In this document: piece by piece, positions 52,137-61,069 of the stretch | Position numbering within the stretch: the first letter of the stretch is position 1 | How the letters are laid out: every line of letters starts with the position of its first letter | Assembly: GCA_964551015.1 (NCBI GenBank) | Contig: CAZKBP010000030.1 | Span: 14,377-78,376, forward strand | Reading direction: 5' to 3' | Source: CAZKBP01 sp964551015 | GTDB lineage: Bacteria > Bacteroidota > Bacteroidia > Cytophagales > Microscillaceae | Length of the DNA stretch: 64,000 nucleotides | Program-made: the position numbers and the translations under genes | The notes under the pieces: model-generated | Told to the model about the DNA's origin: nothing | What the model saw: only the letters and a program-made list of their open reading frames with translations | The model's database searches: none

Positions 52137-52499
52137 TCAGGCATTGACTTCTTCGGTGAGGAAGTCTACCCGGTGGATGAGTAATTCGGTGCCTTGCACG
52201 ATGTTTCGGGAAGGGTTTCCACAATGGGCACATTTGAAGATATAGTTCTCGATGTGGCTTTTCTTTCCGCAATTTTCACAGAGAATTTCCACGGGTATTC
52301 GTTCTATTTCTAATTGTAAATGGGCGTATTCTTCTACCTCTGAGATAACCGCCTGAAAGGCATTTTCCAAAAGGATGGGTTCTACGTTAGATAATTTCCC
52401 TACCTTCAAATGGATGGCTTGCATTCGGTTTAGTTTTTCTTCGGGAAATTCCTCTTTCAAGGTGCGAAAGATGGAACGAACTAAGGATATTTCGTGCAT
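52137..52499 (-). CDS. hypA: Hydrogenase nickel-insertion protein HypA
   Basis: The 120-aa protein starts MHEISLVRSIFRTL, with the conserved His2 nickel ligand. It has a zinc ribbon CENCGKKSHIEN...CAHCGNPS near residues 73-96. It works with HypB in nickel delivery. It is the normal size. It is the first hyp gene after the TPR gene. Confidence 0.96.
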   Translation of the reverse strand: MHEISLVRSIFRTLKEEFPEEKLNRMQAIHLKVGKLSNVEPILLENAFQAVISEVEEYAHLQLEIERIPVEILCENCGKKSHIENYIFKCAHCGNPSRNIVQGTELLIHRVDFLTEEVNA

Positions 52500-52546
52500 G
52501 AGATTTGATTTTGATGGTCAGCCTTCGGGAGTTGGGGATTAGGTTT

Positions 52547-54079
52547 TCAAGTAGGCACGTTTAATTTCTTTTCTAGGACTTCTAGCTGGTTTAGATGTCG
52601 CTTGGCTTCTTGCAAAAGTTCGGGATCTTGCACCAGTTTCTCGATTTCTAGAGCCTTGGCTCGCATATCTTGCAGTCTTTCTTGCTCCGGAACCTTATCT
52701 TCCAGGACAAACCAATTAGCCTCGAGGTAATTCAGTAAAGTGATGGCGCGTTCGTAAGGATGGTCAGCACTACGCACGTCCAAGGCTTCTTGATAATATT
52801 TCAGAGCATTGGCAAAATTATCCGTGTGTGCAGCCGTAGGATACTGAATGAGCGCGTTGGCATAGTTGCTACAAATCATCCCGTATTCATAGGGAAAATC
52901 GGCTTTGGTATAATAAGCTAATGCTTCTTTGAAAGCCTGAGCTGACCTAGCCGCCCACATCGCTTCCTGAGCTGGGTCGCCCTTGAGCTTGGTGTAGATC
53001 ACACCCAAGTGGTGCTGAATTTCGGCATAGATTTCTGGGTTTTCCCTTTTTTTGAAAAAGACAAGTGCTTCCTGATAAGCATCCAAAGCCGCTTTGAAGA
53101 AATGTGCTTGCCCGTTTTGCGCCCAAGTGTGTAGGAAGTTGGCTTTCTGGAGCAAGGCATCTCCTTGTAAAACAGGAATTTCTTCTTGCTTGAAAATTTC
53201 CAGAGCACGGTTGATACAACTGATGGCTTCAGAGTAATTGGCCATGATACTGCTCAGCCGAGAAGCATCCACGAGTAGGTAGGCTTGGCTCAGGTATTCT
53301 TCTTGACTTTGGGCATATTGTATACAATCTTTTGCCAAATGTTCTAATTGCTTCACGCCTTCACGGTCATAAGGAATCTGAAGCTCTTCTATGCCCTTGG
53401 TAAAAAGTACTTGTTTCAAGGCGTAAGCAGCCGCTTCTGAAGGTTTCTTGGCCAAATTTTCTAGAATCAGGCTCTCGGCAATCGCTCTGCTGGTCGGTTC
53501 TGACTGATCTAAGAGGCCACTTGCGTATTGTTTTAGGCTAAAAGTATAATAATCTGTGTCAGGAGCCAGATGCAAGGCTTGCTTGTAATAGACCTCGACT
53601 TCGGAAAAGGCCAGTGCATTTTCCCATTGGCCATAATGAGCAATGACGGCTTGGTTATGTGCATATCGGTATTGGTTTTCAGGATTGGGGTCGGGGGCTG
53701 GGAGCTGAGCTAAAATTCCCGTGGGGAGAATTTGTCCAAACTTAAGCGCATAAGAAAATTCTAAATAGGGGTACAAGTCATGATCTTCTGCCAAGATTTC
53801 TAGCGCTCTGACTTCATTGCCTAGTTGGTAATAAACCAGTGCCAAAATTCCTGACTGATCTTGGCTACTGATTTCGGGCAAAAGCAAAGGAGGATTCTTG
53901 TCCCACCAATCTAGCCCTACTTGAGTAGTTTGCGCTTTGATGAACAAGCCAGAAGTCTGTTCGGGTCTAATTGCAGGCTTCAGCTCTGGCCACTTAATCA
54001 GTTCTTCCAAGCGATCTTCGGCTTGGATCAGGGGAAGTAGGGCAGATTGGATTTCGGGACTCGTGTATATGCTTAACAT
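52547..54079 (-). CDS. TPR-repeat protein of the hydrogenase operon
   Basis: I chose the ATG at 54079: starting at 54148 would overlap the preceding gene with 23 unrelated residues. The 510-aa, mostly helical protein has several TPR-like repeats in the C-terminal two thirds (for example EAISCINRALEIFKQEEIPV, AALDAYQEALVFFKKRENPE, NALKYYQEALDVRSADHPYE). There is no signal or metal motif. TPR proteins recur in group 2a hydrogenase clusters, perhaps as assembly scaffolds. Here the role is inferred from position only. Confidence 0.8.
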   Translation of the reverse strand: MLSIYTSPEIQSALLPLIQAEDRLEELIKWPELKPAIRPEQTSGLFIKAQTTQVGLDWWDKNPPLLLPEISSQDQSGILALVYYQLGNEVRALEILAEDHDLYPYLEFSYALKFGQILPTGILAQLPAPDPNPENQYRYAHNQAVIAHYGQWENALAFSEVEVYYKQALHLAPDTDYYTFSLKQYASGLLDQSEPTSRAIAESLILENLAKKPSEAAAYALKQVLFTKGIEELQIPYDREGVKQLEHLAKDCIQYAQSQEEYLSQAYLLVDASRLSSIMANYSEAISCINRALEIFKQEEIPVLQGDALLQKANFLHTWAQNGQAHFFKAALDAYQEALVFFKKRENPEIYAEIQHHLGVIYTKLKGDPAQEAMWAARSAQAFKEALAYYTKADFPYEYGMICSNYANALIQYPTAAHTDNFANALKYYQEALDVRSADHPYERAITLLNYLEANWFVLEDKVPEQERLQDMRAKALEIEKLVQDPELLQEAKRHLNQLEVLEKKLNVPT

Positions 54080-54104
54080 GAGGTTGTGTCTTCGTTTAAT
54101 ATTT

Positions 54105-54413
54105 TTAAAGTTGAATCCTGAGGACTCGGGTTCTCTCTTTCCATTCATATTCTAGATCGCGATTTTGACCGTTGAGGCCATAATCCAATAGAATATCGTG
54201 CAAAGCCAGTGTTTTATCACCTTGTAAATTGCGCATTTTGAGAAAGCCTTGTTTGGCTGGGTGCATTTTAGGAAACCAAGTAGCCGTAGCCGGTGCGATT
54301 AATAAGGTCTTGTGCTCTTCTTGGAAAGAGAGAAAAACATTCTCTTCTTGGTCAAATACTTGTTTGACCAAGTCTTTGGGAAAATACAAATGGGAAGAGC
54401 GTAGATGCAACAT
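54105..54413 (-). CDS. 102-aa protein of the hydrogenase operon, function unknown
   Basis: The small soluble protein has no Cys and no signal. It starts MLHLRSSHLYFPKDLVKQVF, has a beta-rich middle (NVFLSFQEEHKTLLIAPATA), and ends with a basic/acidic part (DLEYEWKERTRVLRIQL). The fold could be a small beta-barrel like AbrB or a chaperone-like protein, but I do not recognise it. It lies between the maturation protease and the TPR gene. Its conserved position suggests a dedicated assembly or electron-transfer role; this is a guess. Confidence 0.7.
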   Translation of the reverse strand: MLHLRSSHLYFPKDLVKQVFDQEENVFLSFQEEHKTLLIAPATATWFPKMHPAKQGFLKMRNLQGDKTLALHDILLDYGLNGQNRDLEYEWKERTRVLRIQL

Positions 54414-54512
54414 AGACAGTCAACATTTATCAATGAACGGTAATCAATGCTTGTTTTCGGTGCGTTATTATCTGTAATTTTTAGCGAGGCAAAGGGAACT
54501 AAGCACTGAAAG

Positions 54513-55004
54513 CTAATAAGCTATCTCCACGGCTAAATCTTTAAGAATTTCTTTGACTACTTTTTCCCCTGCGGCTTGAACTTCGGGATGAAGTTCTATT
54601 TCCAAACGCGTATTCTCGATGGCAATCAAGTAGACTTGGATATCCTCTGGAAAGGTATCTCCCATGATTTTACGAGCATAGCTTAGAGCCTGACTCCATT
54701 TCAGGTTGTGGAGAAAAACCATAGGGTCTTCCTCTGGCTCCGTGGCAAGCTCTTGAGCAGGGACTTTATAAACAGTGCCAATAGGATCTTCGGTGTTAAT
54801 CACAGCATCCACGAAAATCAGTCGCTCTTGTCCTTTCAGTTGGAAGAGCACCTCAAAGGCCGAAGTACCCATATCCAATATTTTCAGCTGAGGATAATTT
54901 TCTGGTGCTAAAATTTTCTCTAATTCCTTAATCACATAGATACCAATGGCATCATCACTCCTGACGGGATTACCAAAACCCAGAATCGCTGTTTGCTTTT
55001 CCAT
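54513..55004 (-). CDS. Hydrogenase maturation protease (HyaD/HupD family)
   Basis: I chose the ATG at 55004, which gives the typical start EKQTAILGFGNPVRSDDAIG. The 163-aa protein has Asp in RSDDAIGI and LDMGTSAFEVLFQL near 55, and LIFVDAVINTEDPIG. The second acidic ligand (DAV) and the His region (VFLHNLKWSQ) also match nickel-dependent maturation endopeptidases. It should cut the C-terminal tail of the large subunit after His521. It lies directly downstream of that subunit in the operon. Confidence 0.93.
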   Translation of the reverse strand: MEKQTAILGFGNPVRSDDAIGIYVIKELEKILAPENYPQLKILDMGTSAFEVLFQLKGQERLIFVDAVINTEDPIGTVYKVPAQELATEPEEDPMVFLHNLKWSQALSYARKIMGDTFPEDIQVYLIAIENTRLEIELHPEVQAAGEKVVKEILKDLAVEIAY

Positions 55005-55116
55005 AGAAATTATCTCTTTGCTATTCAGATTCAAACCTAGACAAGGTGCACGACCTTGCCTAGGCTTTATGTAAGTTAATTGATGGATGATTGACCTCTT
55101 TGATTGACCATGTGAT

Positions 55117-56727
55117 CTAGAGCTTAAAGCGTGTTAGCTCTTTACCACTCTTGGCATCGTGGGCGTGCACCGTACAAACCAGGCAAGAATCGAAAGAACG
55201 AGCTACAATGCCTACTTCCACGGGATCGTGCGGGTCTTGAATCTCAATACCCGTGAGTGCCGCTTCAATGGGGCCGGCGTTGCCCTGATCGTCATTGGGG
55301 CCTACGTTCCAGGTAGTAGGTGCTACCACTTGGTAGTTTTTGATCACGCCATCCTCAATCTCGATCCAGTGTGCCAAAGCTCCACGCGCCGCTTCGGTTG
55401 CCCCAAAACCTTTACCATCTTTCTCCTTGGGCTTGATGTAGAAAGCCGCATCCAGATCAATTTCAGAAAGCCAGGTATTAATGCATTCGTACAAGCGAGG
55501 CGCCTCGTGCATTCTTCCCAAAGTACGGGTAAAAACACTCGGCCCCATTTTACGGATAATATCTCCAAAGAGTGGATCTCTGAACTGATGATCCATATTA
55601 TTAGGATTGGCGGCCATCACTACTCGGGCGAGTGGGCCAGCTTCGGCTACTTGATTCATATAGCGGGGAGCTTTGGACCAACTGTATTTACCATTTACAT
55701 CGCTGTGTTCCAGATTTTGCGAAGGAACAGGAGTAGGAACAGGTTCTTGCCAAGGGTGGGCTGCTTCGTGATCTTCAAACCAAGCGTGCTTCACGTGCTC
55801 CATAATTTCCATATGGTCAAACTCGTGGTAATTTTTACCGTCAAAGAAGCCACTGGGGCTAATCAATGCCTGATTACGGCCTTCGATAGTTGGTTTGTTG
55901 TAGCGGTCCTTATGTAGATAAGTTCCATAGGCGAGGAATTTACCCACACCTTGACCGATCTTATCCAGACCAAATTCTAAACTAGCGCGGATAAAAAGAC
56001 CTAAATCGCTGTTGCGTTGGCTCTCGTTTTCTTCTACCCAAGCCATAAGATCGTCCCAGCTTTGAATCTGGAGATACTTGTCAATCGAGCAACCCAACCA
56101 CACAGTTTCCAGCCAGTCATTACGGAACTGATTCATGATGGAATGTGCACGGGTAATATCCTTAAGTGTAGGGGCGCACATCACCCCGCCCGGCACCATG
56201 TAGCTAGAGTGTGGCCACTGCCCGCCAAATAGGGCATACACTTCCACGGGTCGTCCACTGGCGGTAACGCCCGTTTGGAAGGAGGTTCCTACGTATGCGG
56301 CAAATCTTTTGGCTACTTCTTCATACAGGGGATGATGAGCAAATCGCTTATGCGCCATGTCCGTGGCGAAAATAGCGTAAAACCAGCGAGGAATACTTTG
56401 GATGGTTTCGGTGGCTTGCCCGATGGCGCGAAGTAGTAGCGCGTTGGGGGTCAGGTCTGTACCCCAAGCGGTATCCAGTGCTGAGGAGGCACAATACAGG
56501 TGAGAACCACCGCAAATACCACAAATACGGGGCGTTACAATCAGGCCAGATTGGGGATCTTTGCCGACCATAATACGTTCAAAACCTCGGAACATAGCCG
56601 CTTGTGTGTGCGCCTTCACGACGGTGCCGTTCTCAATAAATACTTTTACATCCAAGTCGCCTTCTACTCTTCCTACGGGGGAGATGTTGAGCTCCTTGGT
56701 TTCCATTCTTAATTCGTGAGTTTCCAT
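55117..56727 (-). CDS. hupL: [NiFe]-hydrogenase large subunit, group 2a-like
   Basis: In this 536-aa protein the L1 motif RICGICGGSH supplies Cys69 and Cys72, and the L2 motif DSCLVCTVH supplies Cys515 and Cys518 with His521. The tail after His521 (AHDAKSGKELTRFKL, 15 residues) is the part removed on maturation. DSCLVC in place of the usual DPCxxC is typical of the cyanobacterial HupL / group 2a line. It binds the NiFe(CN)2CO site and oxidises H2. It follows hupS by 35 bp in the same operon. Group assignment is from motif memory; a phylogeny would confirm it. Confidence 0.95.
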   Translation of the reverse strand: METHELRMETKELNISPVGRVEGDLDVKVFIENGTVVKAHTQAAMFRGFERIMVGKDPQSGLIVTPRICGICGGSHLYCASSALDTAWGTDLTPNALLLRAIGQATETIQSIPRWFYAIFATDMAHKRFAHHPLYEEVAKRFAAYVGTSFQTGVTASGRPVEVYALFGGQWPHSSYMVPGGVMCAPTLKDITRAHSIMNQFRNDWLETVWLGCSIDKYLQIQSWDDLMAWVEENESQRNSDLGLFIRASLEFGLDKIGQGVGKFLAYGTYLHKDRYNKPTIEGRNQALISPSGFFDGKNYHEFDHMEIMEHVKHAWFEDHEAAHPWQEPVPTPVPSQNLEHSDVNGKYSWSKAPRYMNQVAEAGPLARVVMAANPNNMDHQFRDPLFGDIIRKMGPSVFTRTLGRMHEAPRLYECINTWLSEIDLDAAFYIKPKEKDGKGFGATEAARGALAHWIEIEDGVIKNYQVVAPTTWNVGPNDDQGNAGPIEAALTGIEIQDPHDPVEVGIVARSFDSCLVCTVHAHDAKSGKELTRFKL

Positions 56728-56762
56728 TATCAGTTATAAAAGTTTTTTTGATCGTGAATATT

Positions 56763-57746
56763 TTATTTTGAGCCTTCGTTGTGCGCCTTGGCGAAGCCGA
56801 GCGTAGTTTCGGTTTTACCCATGACCTTCTCGAAACCAGCCCGTGCGTAATAGCCTAACTTACTGGAGCCAGCGGGCACATCCTTGGGTAAGAAGCCGAG
56901 GTACTTCATTGTCTTGAAGATAGATCCCTTGGCCAAATCATGGTGAGGAAAGCCCGGTTCGGTACAACCTAAGCAGGGGTGGTTGGCACGGGTTTTACTG
57001 GAATGACGATTCCATAAGATACGGTTACAGCTAGCGCGCGTCATTGGTCCTCTACAGCCTACTTCGTAAAATAAGCAGCCGTTGCCTCGCTTACCGAAAT
57101 GACCATCAATTTTTTGGGCAAAATTGACCACGTTGGTACATCCAGTCTGTACGAAATCCGTGAAAAAAGTCTTAGGGCGGTGGAAATCATCAATCACCAC
57201 GTCTTTGACCCTTCCCGTGGAAATGGCCACCAAGACCTGCGTTACCCAATCTGGATGAGCCGGACAACCAGGGATATTAATGACGGGTAGCCCTCCTTTG
57301 GAAACAAAATCTGACCCTAGGAATCCGCCTTTCTCTGCCTTGTGGAATTGCATCCCCGTGGATTCGCTAGGATTAGGTGGTACAGCCGGAATACCCCCCC
57401 AAGTAGCGCAGTCGCCGATGGCTACCACAAACTGAGCCGCGTCTGAGAGTTCACGTACCCAATCTTTCATAGGGCGATCGGCAAAATAGTTCATACCACC
57501 CGTGTTACTAGGGCCTTGGATGACACTCCCCTCGAAGACGAAAATATCGAGTTGGGTCTTACCAGAGATACAGTCTTTCAGCAAGTCAGATACTTGTTCT
57601 CCCAATTCCAGACCTACGGTGGGGTGCCATAGGATATTAATCCCGAAGTCGGTAACGAGCTCGACTACGGTGGGTTCTTCGGCGTTTAGGAAAGACATCG
57701 TGTTACCACTGCAGGCTCCACCTTGTAGCCAGAGGACATTTGCCAT
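56763..57746 (-). CDS. hupS: [NiFe]-hydrogenase small subunit, group 2a-like
   Basis: The 327-aa protein has no Tat signal peptide, which fits a cytosolic or membrane-attached uptake enzyme. It starts ANVLWLQGGACSGNTMSFLN, like cyanobacterial HupS. The proximal-cluster motif keeps Cys12, but position 15 is Asn, not Cys. Other cluster ligands are in IGDCATWGG, NIPGCPAHPDWV, a CLFYEVGCRGPM region and HPCLGCTEPGF. It carries electrons from the NiFe site through three Fe-S clusters. The related Huc enzyme is reported to hold three [3Fe-4S] clusters. It is the first gene of the operon. Confidence 0.95.
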   Translation of the reverse strand: MANVLWLQGGACSGNTMSFLNAEEPTVVELVTDFGINILWHPTVGLELGEQVSDLLKDCISGKTQLDIFVFEGSVIQGPSNTGGMNYFADRPMKDWVRELSDAAQFVVAIGDCATWGGIPAVPPNPSESTGMQFHKAEKGGFLGSDFVSKGGLPVINIPGCPAHPDWVTQVLVAISTGRVKDVVIDDFHRPKTFFTDFVQTGCTNVVNFAQKIDGHFGKRGNGCLFYEVGCRGPMTRASCNRILWNRHSSKTRANHPCLGCTEPGFPHHDLAKGSIFKTMKYLGFLPKDVPAGSSKLGYYARAGFEKVMGKTETTLGFAKAHNEGSK

Positions 57747-57820
57747 AATTGTAAATGTTTATAATGATAATTCTAGGTTTTCTTTAATCAACGCTCAATT
57801 TAATTATATTTCGTGAAGAT

Positions 57821-57849
57821 GAAAATTATTAGCAATAATTTTTGTCAAA
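57821..57849 (-). promoter_or_regulatory. Candidate hup operon promoter
   Basis: On the minus strand TTTG (57849-57846) is followed after 17 nt by TAATTTTC (57828-57821), one mismatch from TAnnTTTG. Transcription would start near 57814, about 70 nt ahead of the hupS ATG. The spacing is slightly short, so confidence is moderate to low. Confidence 0.4.
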
Positions 57850-57872
57850 TCCTCAATATTTAAACTTTACAA

Positions 57873-57884
57873 TGACAATTGTCA
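57873..57884. promoter_or_regulatory. Perfect 12-bp palindrome upstream of hup promoter
   Basis: TGACAATTGTCA is a perfect dyad. Its centre lies about 64 nt upstream of the predicted hup start site, close to where class I Crp/Fnr activators bind. Half-sites TGACA/TGTCA differ from the E. coli FNR and CRP boxes, so the regulator is unknown. Confidence 0.4.
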
Positions 57885-57971
57885 GTTTTTTTCCTGATTT
57901 CATTGGTTTTTGGCTGTGATAAACGTGAACCAAACTGTGATAGACCTTTTCTAACTCAGACAATCATGTAC

Positions 57972-57999
57972 TTTGATCATTTACAGCTAAATGATCAAA
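57972..57999. repeat. Perfect 11-bp inverted repeat upstream of hup
   Basis: TTTGATCATTT (57972-57982) and AAATGATCAAA (57989-57999) are perfect arms around a 6-nt loop. No T-tract follows on either strand, so it is not a classical terminator. It may be an operator for hup or a boundary structure. Confidence 0.45.
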
Positions 58000-58897
58000 A
58001 AAATAAGTCACCCCCAAAAGAGATGACCTATCCAAATGACTCTCCAAACGAAATTCTTTATCAAATCGAGCTATTCTCGTGTTGCTAGTGCTGGATATAC
58101 ATCGTCTTCGTTTCTATACCCTTTGCTGCCGCAATTTTCAAGTGAAGTCTCTCAGTAGGATTGATGGTTGAGCCTGCACAAAGCCTATCGGTAGGAGAAG
58201 CAATAAGCCTAAGATGGGAAGACTTTTGAGGTAATTTTTAAAAGTAATCATGGATAAATTGAGATAAGATAAGTTGCCTACTCTGTTGAAGGTTTTTGGG
58301 CTTCCACCTGGGTATGAAATGGGTATTATTACCCACTTCTGTTCTTAGGTGGAGAAAATTTTCATTTGTTACCCCAATCTGCTTTTTTTTATGGTGCGAC
58401 TTCGGCCTATTCCTCATCAAGCCTTCACGTGTATAAATTCATTGAAAATTTCCGAACCTGTGCAGGGCTTCCCTTGATTCGGCCTGATTTTTTGTTTTAA
58501 AAGTGGGTAACAAACTACACAGTTGTGCATCAATTTTTACGATTTTCCTCTGCAAACATCTCGCGTTTTTTTTCCAAAGAAAATTCTCAGAAGAAAGCAG
58601 AGGTAAATTATTCCCAAAAAAAATTCCCCAAAGGCACTCAGTCTATGATTCATAAGCGCCCAAGCACCTACTATTTTTTTCACCAGCGTTTCACGGCCTT
58701 TTTATCCCATTTTAGGAAAGAGTGCAGAAATCTTCGGTACAATTTTTAAATCTTTCTAACTCAATAGATCATCTGGCTTAGAGATCAACGACACAAATCT
58801 ATTTTTCAGGATCTCTCTACGAGCTCGAGGTTTGGCTCCCCTCAAAGAATGGTAGGCCAAATTTTATTATTTTTTTTCGCATTGACATTTAATACTT

Positions 58898-61012
58898 ATG
58901 AAGCAGTCATTGGATACCATTTTCTCTCCCAAAACGGTCGCCCTCATTGGTGCCTCCCGGAGCAAAGACTCCATAGGCTATGCCTTACTTAAAAATCTTC
59001 AGGAAAGTTTTGAGGGTGATATTTTTCCCGTCAATCCTCAGGCAGAAGAAATAGAGGGATTCACAGTCTATGAGCATATTCGGGATATTCCAGAGAGCAT
59101 AGACCTAGCAGTCATTGCTGTGCCCGAAGAGATCGTTGAGACCGTGGTAGAGGATTGTATCGCCCAGCAAGTGGGTGGCCTCATTATTATTACGGCTGGT
59201 TTTGGCGAGACAGGAGATGAGGGAAAAGAAGCCCAAAAACAAATTGCTCAAATGGCTTTAGAGCACGACCTGCCCATGATCGGCCCGAACTGTCTGGGAA
59301 TTATCAATACAGACTCCAAGGCAAAACTCAACGCTACTTTTTCCAGAAAATCGCCCCAACCCGGTCGCTTGTCCCTTCTTTCCCAAAGTGGAGCCGTAGG
59401 CATTTACTCCATCGAGTACGCTTCTTCGGTTGGAATTGGTTTGGACAAATTTATCTCTCTGGGTAATAAAATGGTTGTCTCCGAAAATGAAGTAATGGCT
59501 TACCTGAGCAAGCAGACAAACACCAAGGCGGTACTGGCCTACCTTGAAGATTTTCAGGACGGGCAAAAGCTCAGACAGGAAACCGAGCAACTCGTACGAA
59601 AAGCACAAAAGCCGCTCATCATTCTCAAAGCAGGCCGAAGCCAAAGCGGTCAGCGGGCGGCTGCTTCACACACGGGCGCGCTCTCCGAGCGAGATGAAGT
59701 CGTGGATGATATATTTGTGCAAATGGGTATTCTCCGCGCCGAAAGTCTGAGGGAGCTTTTCAACTTTGGTGCTTACTTCTGTCGGCAGCCCGCAGGCAAA
59801 GGAGAAAAACTCGCCATCATTACCAACGCGGGCGGTCCTGCGATTTTAGCAACAGACCGAGCCGAGTTAAAGAATCTGCAGATACCTGAATTTTCCAAAG
59901 CATTTCAAGAAAAATTATCTCCGCATTTTCCCAAAGAGGCTAGTTTGCAAAACCCCCTAGATTTGCTCGGGGATGCACAAGCTCAGGATTTTGAGCAGGC
60001 CCTCAAAACCGTGCTGGAATCTGATGAGGTGGATCGTATTTTGCTCATCTGTACTTCTCAGAAAAATACTGATATGCCTGCCATCGCCAAAGCACTCTCT
60101 GCTTATCTCAAAGAGCAAACGTACCAAAAACCCGTAGTGGCTTCCTTTGCTAATCTTGAAAACCAGCAAACCATTGCAGACATTTTTGAAGAAGCTGATG
60201 TTCCTAATTTTCTTTTTGCCTCTGACGCCGTAGACGCTTTAGCGGCAGGGTATCAATTCTCCAAAATCAACCAAACCAGACAACCTAGTCCCGAATTGTC
60301 TGTTGATCCACAAACTGCCCAGCAAATTATTCGGAAGGCAAGGCAAAATAATCAAACTTACCTGCTCACTCCTGATTGCTATCAGATCTTAAAGGCATAT
60401 GGCTTCCAAATAACCAAACATAGCTTGGTAAAAAGTGCTGAGGAAGCTTTTGAGAAAGCCTCCGAAGAAATGAAATTCCCTCTATCGATGAGTATTATGG
60501 CTTCCAATATTGTACACAAAACAGGTAGTGGTGGGGTGAAGCACCACATCAAGAGTACTCAGGAGGCTAAAGAAGCTTATGAGCAGATCATCACGAAGAT
60601 TCAGACAGACTTCTCTGACGCTGAAATCAAGGGAGTGCTTATGCAAGAGATGCTCTCAGGCGGCCCGGAAATGATCATGGGGGTACAGCAAAGTGATACT
60701 TTTGGCCACCTCTTAATGTTTGGCCTCGGCGGTTCTTTAGTAGAAGTACTGGAAGATGTGCGTTTCGGGATGGTGCCCATTAGTCAGGAGGATGCTAAAA
60801 CCATGATCCAATCGATCCGCTCACGCGAAATTCTCGATGGAAAAAGAGGCAATGCTCCCAGCGATATAGATTCTTTGGAAAAGGGGCTTTTGCGCCTTTC
60901 TCAACTCATAGAAGATTTTCCCGAAATCAAGGAAATAGACTTAAATCCAGTTTTTGCTCTCTCAGAGGGAGCTATTCTGGCGGATGCTCGCATCATTTTG
61001 AAAAGCAATTAA
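58898..61012 (+). CDS. ADP-forming acetyl/acyl-CoA synthetase, fused alpha-beta form
   Basis: The 704-aa protein joins a CoA-binding and ligase-CoA alpha part (1-460) to an ATP-grasp beta part (about 480-704). Motifs: VALIGASRSKDSIGYALLKN at the N terminus, SLLSQSGAVGIYSIEYA near 160, RAAASHTGALSERDEVV near 255 (the phospho-His), ITNAGGPAILATDRAEL, and C-terminal MSIMASNIVHKTGSGGV with LFGLGGSLVEVLEDVRFG-like glycine loop. It converts acyl-CoA + ADP + Pi to acid + CoA + ATP. It is followed after 57 bp by the P-type ATPase gene and may be cotranscribed with it. The physiological acyl group is unknown. Confidence 0.93.
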   Translation: MKQSLDTIFSPKTVALIGASRSKDSIGYALLKNLQESFEGDIFPVNPQAEEIEGFTVYEHIRDIPESIDLAVIAVPEEIVETVVEDCIAQQVGGLIIITAGFGETGDEGKEAQKQIAQMALEHDLPMIGPNCLGIINTDSKAKLNATFSRKSPQPGRLSLLSQSGAVGIYSIEYASSVGIGLDKFISLGNKMVVSENEVMAYLSKQTNTKAVLAYLEDFQDGQKLRQETEQLVRKAQKPLIILKAGRSQSGQRAAASHTGALSERDEVVDDIFVQMGILRAESLRELFNFGAYFCRQPAGKGEKLAIITNAGGPAILATDRAELKNLQIPEFSKAFQEKLSPHFPKEASLQNPLDLLGDAQAQDFEQALKTVLESDEVDRILLICTSQKNTDMPAIAKALSAYLKEQTYQKPVVASFANLENQQTIADIFEEADVPNFLFASDAVDALAAGYQFSKINQTRQPSPELSVDPQTAQQIIRKARQNNQTYLLTPDCYQILKAYGFQITKHSLVKSAEEAFEKASEEMKFPLSMSIMASNIVHKTGSGGVKHHIKSTQEAKEAYEQIITKIQTDFSDAEIKGVLMQEMLSGGPEMIMGVQQSDTFGHLLMFGLGGSLVEVLEDVRFGMVPISQEDAKTMIQSIRSREILDGKRGNAPSDIDSLEKGLLRLSQLIEDFPEIKEIDLNPVFALSEGAILADARIILKSN

Positions 61013-61069
61013 AATCTCGAAAAAATCGCTCTCTGTGATCTAGGTTCTAATTTTTTAATCTGTCATTTT

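Larger units (their letters stand above)
57747..58897. other. Gene-poor divergent region between hupS and the acyl-CoA synthetase
   Basis: About 1150 bp. The open frames at 57879-58088, 58238-58420 and 58525-58749 lack family features, and the first overlaps a perfect hairpin. It contains the candidate hup promoter, two inverted repeats, and a cluster of TGGGTA(T/A) motifs (58309-58335 and 58503-58509). No tRNA-like or rRNA-like structure was seen. Much of the right half could be a decayed gene or a long leader. Confidence 0.5.

Noticed and set aside
44664..57746. Group 1 membrane-bound hydrogenase
   Set aside because: The small subunit has no Tat signal or C-terminal anchor, and no cytochrome b gene is present.
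57879..58088. 69-aa lipoprotein-like frame upstream of hupS
   Set aside because: The frame runs through a perfect 28-bp inverted repeat and an operator-like palindrome; the start lies inside the palindrome and the sequence lacks a credible lipobox spacing.
58525..58749. 74-aa frame before the acyl-CoA synthetase
   Set aside because: Its composition (Phe/Ser/Lys-rich) matches random translation of A/T-rich DNA; no motif was found.
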